DNA of 17,432 bases from a bacterium (GTDB taxonomy: Bacteria > Pseudomonadota > Alphaproteobacteria > Caulobacterales > Hyphomonadaceae). A program made the translations under genes and the position numbers. The notes under the pieces were generated by a model. The model had not been told where the DNA came from. It saw only the letters and a list, made by a program, of their open reading frames with translations, and ran no database searches. The DNA lies in contig JAVBYB010000558.1 of the NCBI GenBank assembly GCA_030824255.1, positions 1 to 17,432 of the forward strand, in the 5' to 3' direction. Positions 1-6,517 of the stretch are shown here, piece after piece. Within the stretch, counting starts at the first letter, position 1. The number at the start of each line of letters is the position of its first letter.

Positions 1-1
1 G

Positions 2-115
2 AACCGGATGGAGGACGCCAGGAGCCGGCTGGACACCCTGCGCAACCTGCTGGACGCGACCTGCACGGAGATGAAGCGCCGGCTGGAAGAACGGGCGCTG
101 GCGGCGACGGGCTGA
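2..115 (+). CDS. C-terminal end of an unidentified protein (5' truncated by window edge)
   Basis: Only the last 37 codons before a TGA at 113-115 are present. The frame starting at base 2 is open and reads as a charged, probably helical tail with repeated Leu and Arg/Glu (LDTLRNLLDATCTEMKRRLE), ending in AALAATG-like small residues. I do not recognise the family. A heptad-like spacing of leucines suggests a short coiled coil, as found at the end of many small regulators and envelope stress proteins, but this is too little to assign. Frame 1 is also open across this stretch, so the frame choice is an inference from amino-acid composition. Confidence 0.45.
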   Translation, partial: NRMEDARSRLDTLRNLLDATCTEMKRRLEERALAATG

Positions 116-123
116 TACCCCCA

Positions 124-138
124 CGCAAGAATATTGCG
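124..138. terminator. Small inverted repeat just after the truncated gene
   Basis: CGCAA (124-128) and TTGCG (134-138) form a perfect 5-bp inverted repeat around GAATA, 9 bases after the TGA of the upstream gene. No T-run follows, so it is at best a weak terminator, or alternatively a protein-binding site. Apart from this and the near-palindrome at 237-260, the 116-314 gap holds only a weak promoter-like TTGACG at 175-180 with no convincing -10 partner. Confidence 0.2.
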
Positions 139-236
139 GCTGCACGCTCGCCCCGCGCGGACGGCTGGCGGCAATTGACGTAGGGGCCAATACGGTGTGA
201 ATCCCATGCCACGGGCGCGGAAAAACGCAGGCCTGC

Positions 237-260
237 CGTCATCGTGAAGTCTTCATGACG
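237..260. promoter_or_regulatory. 24-bp near-palindrome, candidate operator
   Basis: The left arm reads CGTCAT, then two extra bases CG, then TGAAG. After a single central T, the right arm reads CTTCATGACG. Apart from the CG insertion, every base of the two arms pairs, and the core TGAAG-T-CTTCA (245-255) is perfect. The one-base centre rules out an RNA hairpin as the main form, so a dimeric DNA-binding protein site is more likely. It lies 55 bases before the preferred start of the next gene, whose product carries a winged-helix-like domain, so autoregulation is possible. A TACACT box at 284-289 could be its -10 element, but I see no good -35. Confidence 0.35.
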
Positions 261-314
261 AGACTCGCACCGGCGGGACGCGGTACACTAAACCCCGGAT
301 TTTCTGGACGTTAC

Positions 315-1625
315 ATGACCGTTACGCCTACCGAACCCGCCACGATGCTCGACTCCGCGGCCACCGCAGAGATCGCGCGCGTGCGCGAATCCGGCGTGCT
401 GGGCGCATCGGGTCGGCTACTTGAACTGTTTGAATATCTCGCCGCCAGTTCGGCCGAGGGCCGCACGCCGAAAGAGGCGGAAATTGCCCACGCGGTGTTT
501 GGGAAATCAGAAAACGACGCGCTTCGCGACGATCCGGTGGCGCGCGTTTACATCCACCGGCTGCGCAAGCGGCTGGACGATTTCTACCTGCGCCACGGAA
601 TGCCGGCGGGCGTACGGCTCGACATTCCGAAGGGCGATTACCGGATTGCGTGCATCAACCCGCATGCAGCCGAGAGCGCGGAGGCCGACGCCATCGCCGC
701 CGTCGAACCTGCTGCGCCGGCGAAACGGAAATTCAGCTGGGGTCTGATCGCGGCGTGCATCGCGGCCTTCGCGGTGGTCGGCAATGTGGCGGCGTGGGCG
801 CTGCTGGCGAACCGCGGCGGCGTGGAGCGCGAACTTGCCAGCACGGACGTCTGGGCCAGCATTGCGGAGAGCAAGCGCCCGCTGCTGATCGTGGTCGGCG
901 ACTACTACATGTTCGGGGAATACGAGGACCGGGTTGTCCTGAAGCGGCTGGTGCGCGACTTCGCGATCAACAGCAAGGAAGAACTGGTCTACAGCCAGCG
1001 CAACACGCCCGACGATCTTGAACGCTATTCCGACGTGGCGATGCAGTACCTGCCCGCCTCCGCCGCGTTCGCGCTCGCCGACCTTGCGCCGTTGCTGCGC
1101 GAGGGCCGCGATGTGCAGGTGACGCTGGCGTCCGAACTGACGCCGGACCGCATGAAATCGAATGACATTATCTATGTCGGCCTGCTGTCAGGGCTCGGAC
1201 CGTTGCGCGATCCGGTGTTCTCGCAGTCGCGGTTCCGCATGGGCCAGAGCTACGACCAGATCATCGATCGCCAGACGGGCCGCAGCTATACGAGCGAAGC
1301 CTTCCTCGCCGCACCGAGCGACCAGATGTATCGCGACTATGGCTTCTTCTCGAGTTTCGAGGGACCGACCGGCAACCGCATCGTGATCCTGTCTGGCTCG
1401 CGCGATACGGCCGTGATGGGCGTCGCCGAGGCCGTGACGCAGATCGACCGGCTTGCACGCGTGGCGGAGAAAACCCCGAACGACGCGGATTTCGAGGCCC
1501 TGTTCGAAGTGAAGGGCCAGAAGCACGTGAACCTGGAAGCGCAGGTTCTGGCGGCCTATCCGCTGAACGGCTCGGCCATCTGGTCGAACGAGCGCGTGAA
1601 CGCCGCGAAGTATCCGGCGAAGTAA
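315..1625 (+). CDS. Membrane-anchored winged-helix regulator-like protein
   Basis: A 436-residue protein of three parts. Residues about 15-112 resemble the OmpR/CadC-type winged-helix-like domain seen at the N-terminus of many large sensory proteins. Its marks are SGRLLELFEYLA, an EIAHAVFGK segment, DDPVARVYIHRLRKRLDDFY and the closing LDIPKGDYRI wing. Residues about 142-165 form one hydrophobic membrane span. Residues 166-436 would face the periplasm and contain GDYYMFGEYED, NDIIYVGLLSGLG and GNRIVILSGSRDT segments that I cannot tie to a known ligand-binding family. The layout suggests a ToxR/CadC-like one-component regulator that reads an envelope signal, but DNA binding is inferred. An in-frame ATG at 255 would add 20 residues. 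I prefer 315 because the extra residues look non-conserved and the 255 ATG lies inside the near-palindrome; neither start has a strong ribosome site. The gene converges on the histidine kinase gene. Confidence 0.6.
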   Translation: MTVTPTEPATMLDSAATAEIARVRESGVLGASGRLLELFEYLAASSAEGRTPKEAEIAHAVFGKSENDALRDDPVARVYIHRLRKRLDDFYLRHGMPAGVRLDIPKGDYRIACINPHAAESAEADAIAAVEPAAPAKRKFSWGLIAACIAAFAVVGNVAAWALLANRGGVERELASTDVWASIAESKRPLLIVVGDYYMFGEYEDRVVLKRLVRDFAINSKEELVYSQRNTPDDLERYSDVAMQYLPASAAFALADLAPLLREGRDVQVTLASELTPDRMKSNDIIYVGLLSGLGPLRDPVFSQSRFRMGQSYDQIIDRQTGRSYTSEAFLAAPSDQMYRDYGFFSSFEGPTGNRIVILSGSRDTAVMGVAEAVTQIDRLARVAEKTPNDADFEALFEVKGQKHVNLEAQVLAAYPLNGSAIWSNERVNAAKYPAK

Positions 1626-1702
1626 TCGGAAAAACAGACGCCGCGCATCGATCCGCAGGGCACACACCCGGCGGTCCGCTCAAGCGCGACTTACTTCCAT
1701 GG

Positions 1703-1721
1703 TCACCGGGACGAGCGGTGA
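1703..1721. terminator. Possible weak terminator hairpin between convergent genes
   Basis: TCACCG (1703-1708) and CGGTGA (1716-1721) can pair as a 6-bp stem around a 7-base loop in the gap between two convergent genes. There is no T-run on either strand, so termination here would not be a classic intrinsic event. The rest of the 107-base gap shows nothing else. Confidence 0.2.
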
Positions 1722-1732
1722 TGGACCCCGCT

Positions 1733-2680
1733 CTACAGCTTGCTGAAAGTCAGTTCGCAAGTGACGCCTTCCGGCGCGAATTTCAGGATGGCGCCGCCGC
1801 CGGGCATTCCGTTCAGCGCGGCATTGATGAGGCGGGAGCCGAAGCCGTTGGCGCGCGGGGAGTCAACGCGCGGGCCGCCGGCCTCGGCCCAGCGCAGGAT
1901 ATAAGCGCCGGGGGTCTGTTCGCCCCAGACAACCGTGACGGCGCCCGCGGCCGACGACAGCGCGCCATACTTCACGGCGTTGGTGGCGAGTTCGTGCAGG
2001 CAGAGCGCGATGGGGATCGCGGCCGAGGGCGCGAGATCGACCGGCGGGCCGCCGGTGACGCACAGACGCTCGCCATACGTATCCCGGAAGGGTGCGAGGG
2101 CCAGCAGCACCAACTCACCCAGTTCGACCGGGGCATCGCCGTCCGTCACCGACATGAGGCTGTAGGCGGATGACAGCGCGCGAATGCGGGCGATGAGGCG
2201 ATCGCGGAATTCCTCGACATTGTGCGCGCCGTGCGCGGACTGTTGCGCCAGCGCATTGAGGATGGCGAAGGTGTTCTTGGCGCGGTGCGCCTGCTCGCGG
2301 ACAACAAGTTCGAGCTTCTGCTTGGCGCGTTCGAGTTCGTCGCGTTCCTGCGTGAGACGCGCGCGGAGCTCATGGGCAAGACCGCAGCCGACAGCGACGA
2401 CCGTGGCGAGGACCAGCCAGATGAGGGTGGTCATGATCGGGTAGGCATCGAAGGCGCTGATGGCCAGCGGCGTGGACAGGACAACGGCGAGAATGCCGGA
2501 ACGGATGCCAGCGATCAGCGAGGCCGCCATGACAGCGGGATAGAAGGTGACGAACGGCACCTGTCCATGGATCAGGCTGTCTATGCCAAGCCGCCCGACA
2601 TAGCCCGCGGCGACGCAGGCAATGGCGACGAGGATGACAAACAGCCATCCCCTGCTTTCGCCTGCGCGCTTGCCAGACAT
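1733..2680 (-). CDS. HWE/HisKA_2-family sensor histidine kinase with KdpD-like membrane domain
   Basis: A 315-residue membrane kinase. Residues about 10-100 form a hydrophobic, DUF4118/KdpD-like multi-span domain, recognisable from the VPFVTFYPAVMAASLIAG segment. A short coiled linker (about 105-125) follows. The phospho-acceptor helix EQAHRAKNTFAILNALA puts the histidine at about H132. The N box is LHELATNAVKYGALS, the conserved W-x-E is in LRWAEAGGP and the GFGSRLI glycine box follows, which together define the HWE/HisKA_2 class. It should autophosphorylate on His and pass phosphate to a response regulator, but none lies in the window, so it is an orphan here. HWE kinases in alphaproteobacteria often feed the PhyR general stress pathway or light responses; no PAS or LOV domain is present. 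ATG at 2680 is preferred over an in-frame GTG at 2686. It lies 103 bases downstream of the thiolase stop on the same strand and may be co-transcribed. Confidence 0.88.
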   Translation of the reverse strand: MSGKRAGESRGWLFVILVAIACVAAGYVGRLGIDSLIHGQVPFVTFYPAVMAASLIAGIRSGILAVVLSTPLAISAFDAYPIMTTLIWLVLATVVAVGCGLAHELRARLTQERDELERAKQKLELVVREQAHRAKNTFAILNALAQQSAHGAHNVEEFRDRLIARIRALSSAYSLMSVTDGDAPVELGELVLLALAPFRDTYGERLCVTGGPPVDLAPSAAIPIALCLHELATNAVKYGALSSAAGAVTVVWGEQTPGAYILRWAEAGGPRVDSPRANGFGSRLINAALNGMPGGGAILKFAPEGVTCELTFSKL

Positions 2681-2783
2681 CTGCACGCGTACGCCCCCAG
2701 AAGTGGAAAACGCTTCGCACCAACACTAACGAATGACGGCGCGGCGGCAACAGGGGGCCCGCGAGACTATCCCGAACGTGCGA

Positions 2784-3992
2784 TCAGGCCGCGCGTTCGA
2801 ACACGGCCGCGATGCCCTGCCCGCCGCCGATGCACATGGTTTCGAGACCATAGCGAACTTCGCGGCGCTGCATCTCGTTCAGCATCGTGGCGAGAATGCG
2901 GATGCCCGTGGCGCCGATCGGGTGGCCCAGCGAGATGCCGGAGCCGTTGACGTTGAGCTTGTCGGCGTCGTTCCAGTTCCAGCCTTTCAACACAGCGAGA
3001 ACCTGCGGCGCGAAGGCTTCGTTCAGCTCCACAAGGTCGATGTCCTTCCACGACAGGCCTGTGCGGGCGAACAGACGCTCGACAGCCGGGACGGGGCCGA
3101 TGCCCATGCGGGACGGCTCGCACCCGGCGGCGGCCCAGCCGGTGAAATAGCCGATGGGTTCAAGGCCGAGCTCTTCCAGCTTGTCCTCCGCAACAACAAG
3201 ACAGGCGGCGGACGCATCGTTCTGTTGCGAGGCGTTGCCGGCGGTGACGACGCCGCCTTTCTCGATAGCGCGAAGCTGGCCGAGGGATTCAGCGGTGGCG
3301 TCGCCGCGCACGCCTTCATCCTTGCGGAAGACGATGGGGTCGCCCTTCTTCTGCGCGATGGAGACGGGGATGATCTCGTTGTCGAACTTGCCCTCGGCCC
3401 ACGCGGCGGCGGCGCGTTGCTGGCTGCGGGCGGCATAGGCGTCGCAGGCTTCGCGCGGGATCTGGTAGTCCTTGGCAAGGTTCTCGGCCGTTTCGATCAT
3501 GCCGGTGATGACGCCGAAACGCTCGACCGGCTGGGACATCATGCGGCCGCGCGTGAGGCGGTCATGGAACTGGACGTCGCCCATGCGGGCGCCGTTGCGC
3601 ATCGTGGTCGAGTAGTATTCGACATTGCTCATGCTCTCGACGCCGCCAGCGATGACGACATCGGCGGCGCCGGTCTGGACGAACATGGCGGCCTCGACGA
3701 CGGCCTGAAGCCCGGAGCCGCAACGGCGGTCGAGCTGGAAGCCCGGCACGGAGATGGGGAGACCAGCGGCGAGCGCGGACCAGCGGCCGATGGCGGGGGC
3801 TTCGCCGGAGGGGTAGCCCTGCGAGAAGACCACATCGTCGATGCGCGCGGGGTCGATCTTCGTGCGCTCAAGCAGGGCGCGGATGGCGATGGCGCCGAGT
3901 TCGCCCGCCTGTATGCCGGCCAGCGCGCCCTGGAATTTGCCGACGCCCGTGCGGACGGGGCTGACGATGGCGGCGCGGCGGAGCTTGGTCAT
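2784..3992 (-). CDS. Thiolase (acetyl-CoA C-acyltransferase / acetyltransferase)
   Basis: A 402-residue complete thiolase, the usual length. It catalyses thiolytic cleavage of 3-ketoacyl-CoA, or the reverse Claisen condensation, in the cytoplasm. The nucleophile is C91 in LDRRCGSGLQAV. The NEAFAP loop that helps form the oxyanion hole is present, H357 sits in SLGHPIGATG and the acid/base cysteine C387 sits in MCIGGGQG. The N-terminus AAIVSPVRTGVGKFQGAL is typical, which favours ATG at 3992. Upstream in-frame ATG and TTG codons (4031, 4040) would add residues not seen in the family. No clear ribosome site precedes 3992. The gene follows the MAPEG gene by 78 bases and precedes the kinase gene. 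Chain-length preference cannot be read from the sequence; the relation to the CoA cluster across the divergent region is possible but unproven. Confidence 0.93.
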   Translation of the reverse strand: MTKLRRAAIVSPVRTGVGKFQGALAGIQAGELGAIAIRALLERTKIDPARIDDVVFSQGYPSGEAPAIGRWSALAAGLPISVPGFQLDRRCGSGLQAVVEAAMFVQTGAADVVIAGGVESMSNVEYYSTTMRNGARMGDVQFHDRLTRGRMMSQPVERFGVITGMIETAENLAKDYQIPREACDAYAARSQQRAAAAWAEGKFDNEIIPVSIAQKKGDPIVFRKDEGVRGDATAESLGQLRAIEKGGVVTAGNASQQNDASAACLVVAEDKLEELGLEPIGYFTGWAAAGCEPSRMGIGPVPAVERLFARTGLSWKDIDLVELNEAFAPQVLAVLKGWNWNDADKLNVNGSGISLGHPIGATGIRILATMLNEMQRREVRYGLETMCIGGGQGIAAVFERAA

Positions 3993-4070
3993 GGGCAGGT
4001 ATCCCGGGCTGGCTTGAATCGCGGGCAACATAGCGATCAATCGCGGGACGGCAACTGAAGGGCCCGGAGG

Positions 4071-4538
4071 CTAGTAGCCGAGTGCTTTCACCAGCGTGGC
4101 GCCCGTCATGTAGAGGATGATCACCGAGCCGACGGTCCAGAACGTGGCGCGGATCTCGTGGATCTGGGCGGTGATGTAGGCGATGAAGTGCAACAGGCGC
4201 GAGACGACGTAGCCGTAGAACAGGAGCTGGGCGAGCCAGAGGTCAGGCTGGGTCGTCACGTACAGCAGGCCGGCGGCAAGGAAGAACGGCACGTTCTCCA
4301 GCACGTTGAGGTGGATGCGGCGGATGCGCTCCACGCTTTCGTTGGGAGCGGTCTGGTTCGCATGGGGGTTGGGGTTCATCGGCGTCTTCTTCATGTCTTC
4401 CGGGTTGCGGAAGCCGCCATTGGCGCCGACCATGCGCACCACCGTGAGCCACGACATGGCGACGGCCTTGAGGATCATGAGGCATGCCGCGACGACGTAG
4501 GTCGCGAAAACCGGATTGCCCAGATTGAAGTCAGCCAT
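4071..4538 (-). CDS. MAPEG-family membrane protein, mPGES-1-like
   Basis: A 155-residue four-span membrane protein of the MAPEG family (membrane-associated proteins in eicosanoid and glutathione metabolism), close in length to human mPGES-1 (152). The signature VERIRRIHLNVLEN (residues 69-82) carries E70, R71, R74, H76, N78 and E81. The third-helix set R114, H117, Y121 and R130 in VVSRLLHFIAY and IHEIRAT also matches. These correspond to human residues with a constant offset of four, as I recall the human sequence, and include glutathione-contacting positions. The human Ser127 position is Ala131 here. Bacterial MAPEG proteins are thought to act as glutathione transferases or peroxidases on lipophilic substrates; the substrate here is unknown. 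The start at 4538 is set by a strong ribosome site. Divergent from the TetR gene, it may be a target of that repressor. Confidence 0.85.
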   Translation of the reverse strand: MADFNLGNPVFATYVVAACLMILKAVAMSWLTVVRMVGANGGFRNPEDMKKTPMNPNPHANQTAPNESVERIRRIHLNVLENVPFFLAAGLLYVTTQPDLWLAQLLFYGYVVSRLLHFIAYITAQIHEIRATFWTVGSVIILYMTGATLVKALGY

Positions 4539-4543
4539 GTGCG

Positions 4544-4554
4544 CCCCTCCCCTT
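4544..4554 (-). promoter_or_regulatory. Strong ribosome binding site of the MAPEG gene
   Basis: On the minus strand the bases read AAGGGGAGGGG and end five bases before the ATG at 4538. This purine run fixes the MAPEG start and excludes the longer in-frame TTG start at 4613, which would also run through the promoter region. Confidence 0.7.
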
Positions 4555-4584
4555 GTGCAGACATCCCGACAGATGCTGAAAGTG

Positions 4585-4613
4585 CTTTTTCTACCGTTGG
4601 TCGAAAATGTCAA
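4585..4613 (-). promoter_or_regulatory. Candidate promoter of the MAPEG-thiolase(-kinase) unit
   Basis: On the minus strand a perfect TTGACA (4613-4608) is followed after 17 bases by AAAAAG (4590-4585), a poor but A-rich -10. Transcription would begin near 4578, giving a leader of about 40 bases that contains the strong ribosome site. It overlaps face to face with the TetR promoter. Confidence 0.35.
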
Positions 4614-4622
4614 CAGTGGTAG
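4591..4622. promoter_or_regulatory. Inverted repeats in the divergent region, candidate TetR operator
   Basis: CTACC (4591-4595) pairs with GGTAG (4618-4622). Inside it GTTG (4596-4599) pairs with CAAC (4611-4614). Together they span both predicted promoters, which is where an autoregulating TetR repressor would be expected to bind. The two repeats are offset by 1.5 bases at their centres, so only one may be the true site. Confidence 0.35.
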
Positions 4623-4625
4623 ATT
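4597..4625 (+). promoter_or_regulatory. Candidate promoter of the TetR operon, predicting a leaderless mRNA
   Basis: TTGGTC (4597-4602) is followed after 17 bases by TAGATT (4620-4625). The expected start of transcription, about 6-7 bases after the -10, falls on the A of the TetR ATG at 4632. No ribosome binding site precedes that ATG, which agrees with leaderless translation, a common arrangement in alphaproteobacteria. Confidence 0.4.
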
Positions 4626-4631
4626 TCACCG

Positions 4632-5321
4632 ATGACCCAGCCCGCCACGCCCAGAAAGAAGAAGCCAGCCAAGCAGGCGGAGGCCGCGCGCGTTGCCCGG
4701 CGCGAGCGGCGGCGCGAAAGCTCCCGGGAGGAAATTCTCGAGGCGGCGCGCACCATCCTGCTTGAGCGCGGAATCGCTGGCGCCACGCTGGAGGCGGTTG
4801 CCCAGACAGTCGGCATGTCGAAGGCGGCGCTGTACTATTACTTTCCCTCAAAGGAGGCCCTGTTCTTCGAGGTGATGTTCGGGGCGGTGCAGAGGCAGGC
4901 GAACGCTGTGCATGCCGCCGTCGGGAAGGCGGAGACGGGGGGCGAGGCGCTGACGGCGGTGATCCGCGAGTCGGTGGCCGCGTTCACGCCACGGATGGAC
5001 GATTTCCGGCTCGCCTTCCTTCACGGGCAGGTATCCGGCAAAAGCGCCGTGAAGCTGGACGCCGATCAATTCGCACGCATAAGGCCGCTGAACAGCCTGG
5101 TCCTCGACCTTGCAACGCAGAAGCTCACAGCGGAACGCAAGCGTTCCGCGAAGCCGCCTGCGGTCGAACCCCGGCTGATGGCCTTCCTCGCCTATCTGTC
5201 CGCCATCGGCATGCTGACGATGAAAGGCATGGTCGAGCACCTGGACGATCCGCTTGTCTGGTCTGACGAGCAACTGATCGCGGGGTTCTCCAAGGTATTT
5301 GCGGCCGCCACGAAGGCGTGA
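4632..5321 (+). CDS. TetR/AcrR-family transcriptional regulator
   Basis: A 229-residue regulator with a Lys/Arg-rich tail (residues 1-30). The TetR DNA-binding domain (about 31-80) includes REEILEAARTILLERGIAGATLEAVA, the recognition helix GMSKAALYYYFPSK and EALFFEVM. The rest (80-229) is a ligand-binding and dimer domain without a recognisable ligand class. It is the first gene of the plus-strand cluster; the next start lies 31 bases after its stop. It is divergent from the MAPEG gene, so it probably represses both directions and releases on binding an acyl-CoA or a related metabolite, which is inference from position. ATG at 4632 is the only sensible start because it gives the full domain and matches the predicted leaderless promoter. 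Confidence 0.93.
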   Translation: MTQPATPRKKKPAKQAEAARVARRERRRESSREEILEAARTILLERGIAGATLEAVAQTVGMSKAALYYYFPSKEALFFEVMFGAVQRQANAVHAAVGKAETGGEALTAVIRESVAAFTPRMDDFRLAFLHGQVSGKSAVKLDADQFARIRPLNSLVLDLATQKLTAERKRSAKPPAVEPRLMAFLAYLSAIGMLTMKGMVEHLDDPLVWSDEQLIAGFSKVFAAATKA

Positions 5322-5352
5322 CGCGGACGCAAAGGCATTGCAGACTGCCCGT

Positions 5353-6510
5353 ATGAGCAAGGCAGAGACACATCCCGAAATCCGCGACGCGGTGCGCAAG
5401 CTGTGCACGCGGTTTCCCGGCGAATACTGGCGCGGGCTGGACCGGGAGCGGGCTTATCCCACGGCGTTCGTGAACGCGCTGACGGAGGCGGGGTGGCTCT
5501 CGGTGCTGATCCCCGAGGAATATGGCGGGGCGGGTCTGGGGATTTCGGCGGCTTGCGCGGTGCTGGAGGAAATCCATCGCTCGGGCGCGAATGGCGCAGC
5601 GTGCCATGCGCAGATGTACACGATGGGCACGCTGCTGCGGCATGGCAGCGAGGCGCAGAAGGACAAGTGGCTTCCGAAGGTCGCGAGCGGCGAGATCAGG
5701 CTGCAGGCGTTCGGCGTGACGGAGCCCACCAGCGGCACGGACACGACGCGGATACAGACATTCGCGAAGCGCGAGGGCGACAGTTATGTCGTCAACGGAT
5801 CAAAGATCTGGATCAGCCGGGCGGAGCATTCGGACCTGATGGTGCTGCTGTGCCGGACGTCGCCGCGCGACGAGGCGGGCAAGCCTTCGGACGGGATGAG
5901 CGTGTTGCTGGTCGACATGCGGGAGGCGGTGGGCAAGGGCCTGACCGTGCGGCCGGTGCGCACGATGCTGAACCATGCGACGACGGAGCTGTTCTTCGAC
6001 AACATGAAAGTGCCGGCGGAGAACCTGATCGGCCGGGAGGGCGCGGGCTTCAGGTATATTCTCGACGGCATGAATGCGGAGCGAATCCTGATTGCGGCGG
6101 AATGCATCGGGGATGGCCGCTTCTTCATCGACCGTGCGTCGGCCTATGCGAAGGAGCGCTCGGTGTTCGGGCGGGCGATCGGCGAGAACCAGGGCGTGCA
6201 GTTTCCCATCGCGCGGGCGCATGTGCAGGTGACGGCGGCGTCGCTGATGGTGGATCACGCGGCGGCGCTGTTCGAGGCTGGCGAGCCGTGCGGGTCTGAG
6301 GCCAACATGGCGAAGATGACGGCGTCGGAGGCCAGCTGGTATGCCGCCGATGTCTGCGTACAGACGCATGGCGGTTTCGGTTTTGCGGAGGAGTACGACA
6401 TCGAGCGCAAGTTTCGCGAGACGCGGCTTTATCAGGTCGCGCCGATCTCCACGAACCTGATCCTCAGCCATGTGGCGACGCATGTGCTGGGCATGCCGAA
6501 ATCGTTCTGA
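5353..6510 (+). CDS. Acyl-CoA dehydrogenase family protein lacking the canonical catalytic Glu
   Basis: A 385-residue soluble flavoprotein of normal length for the family, which forms an alpha-beta double bond in an acyl-CoA and passes electrons to ETF. FAD and substrate segments are visible: FGVTEPTSGTDT (120-131), NGSKIWISRAEHSD (148-161), ERSVFGRAIGENQGVQ (268-283) and QTHGGFGFAEEYDIER (337-352). Where medium-chain enzymes have the catalytic Glu (IYEGT), this protein has VAPIST, with Pro364 at the Glu position. E243 in MNAERILIAAE aligns with the helix-G glutamate that serves as base in isovaleryl-CoA dehydrogenase, so that residue may have taken over. An ATG at 5299 would overlap the TetR gene and add a poor N-terminus, so I use 5353. 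The hydratase start follows 7 bases after the stop. Its role in the cluster may be to feed a C5 or branched acyl-CoA into the hydratase. Confidence 0.88.
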   Translation: MSKAETHPEIRDAVRKLCTRFPGEYWRGLDRERAYPTAFVNALTEAGWLSVLIPEEYGGAGLGISAACAVLEEIHRSGANGAACHAQMYTMGTLLRHGSEAQKDKWLPKVASGEIRLQAFGVTEPTSGTDTTRIQTFAKREGDSYVVNGSKIWISRAEHSDLMVLLCRTSPRDEAGKPSDGMSVLLVDMREAVGKGLTVRPVRTMLNHATTELFFDNMKVPAENLIGREGAGFRYILDGMNAERILIAAECIGDGRFFIDRASAYAKERSVFGRAIGENQGVQFPIARAHVQVTAASLMVDHAAALFEAGEPCGSEANMAKMTASEASWYAADVCVQTHGGFGFAEEYDIERKFRETRLYQVAPISTNLILSHVATHVLGMPKSF

Positions 6511-6517
6511 GGCGCCG

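Noticed and set aside
175..203. TTGACG as a possible -35 for the winged-helix gene
   Set aside because: The base run at the right distance (TGAATC) is a poor -10 and the distance to the gene is over 100 bases; kept only as a note.
2733..4058. Long open frame (441 codons) on the plus strand opposite the thiolase gene
   Set aside because: It is antisense to a clear thiolase, has an Ala/Gly/Asp/His-rich composition typical of GC-rich shadow frames and shows no domain motifs.
5403..6299. 298-codon plus-strand frame overlapping the acyl-CoA dehydrogenase in another phase
   Set aside because: The dehydrogenase frame has all family motifs; the overlapping frame is Gly/Arg-rich noise.
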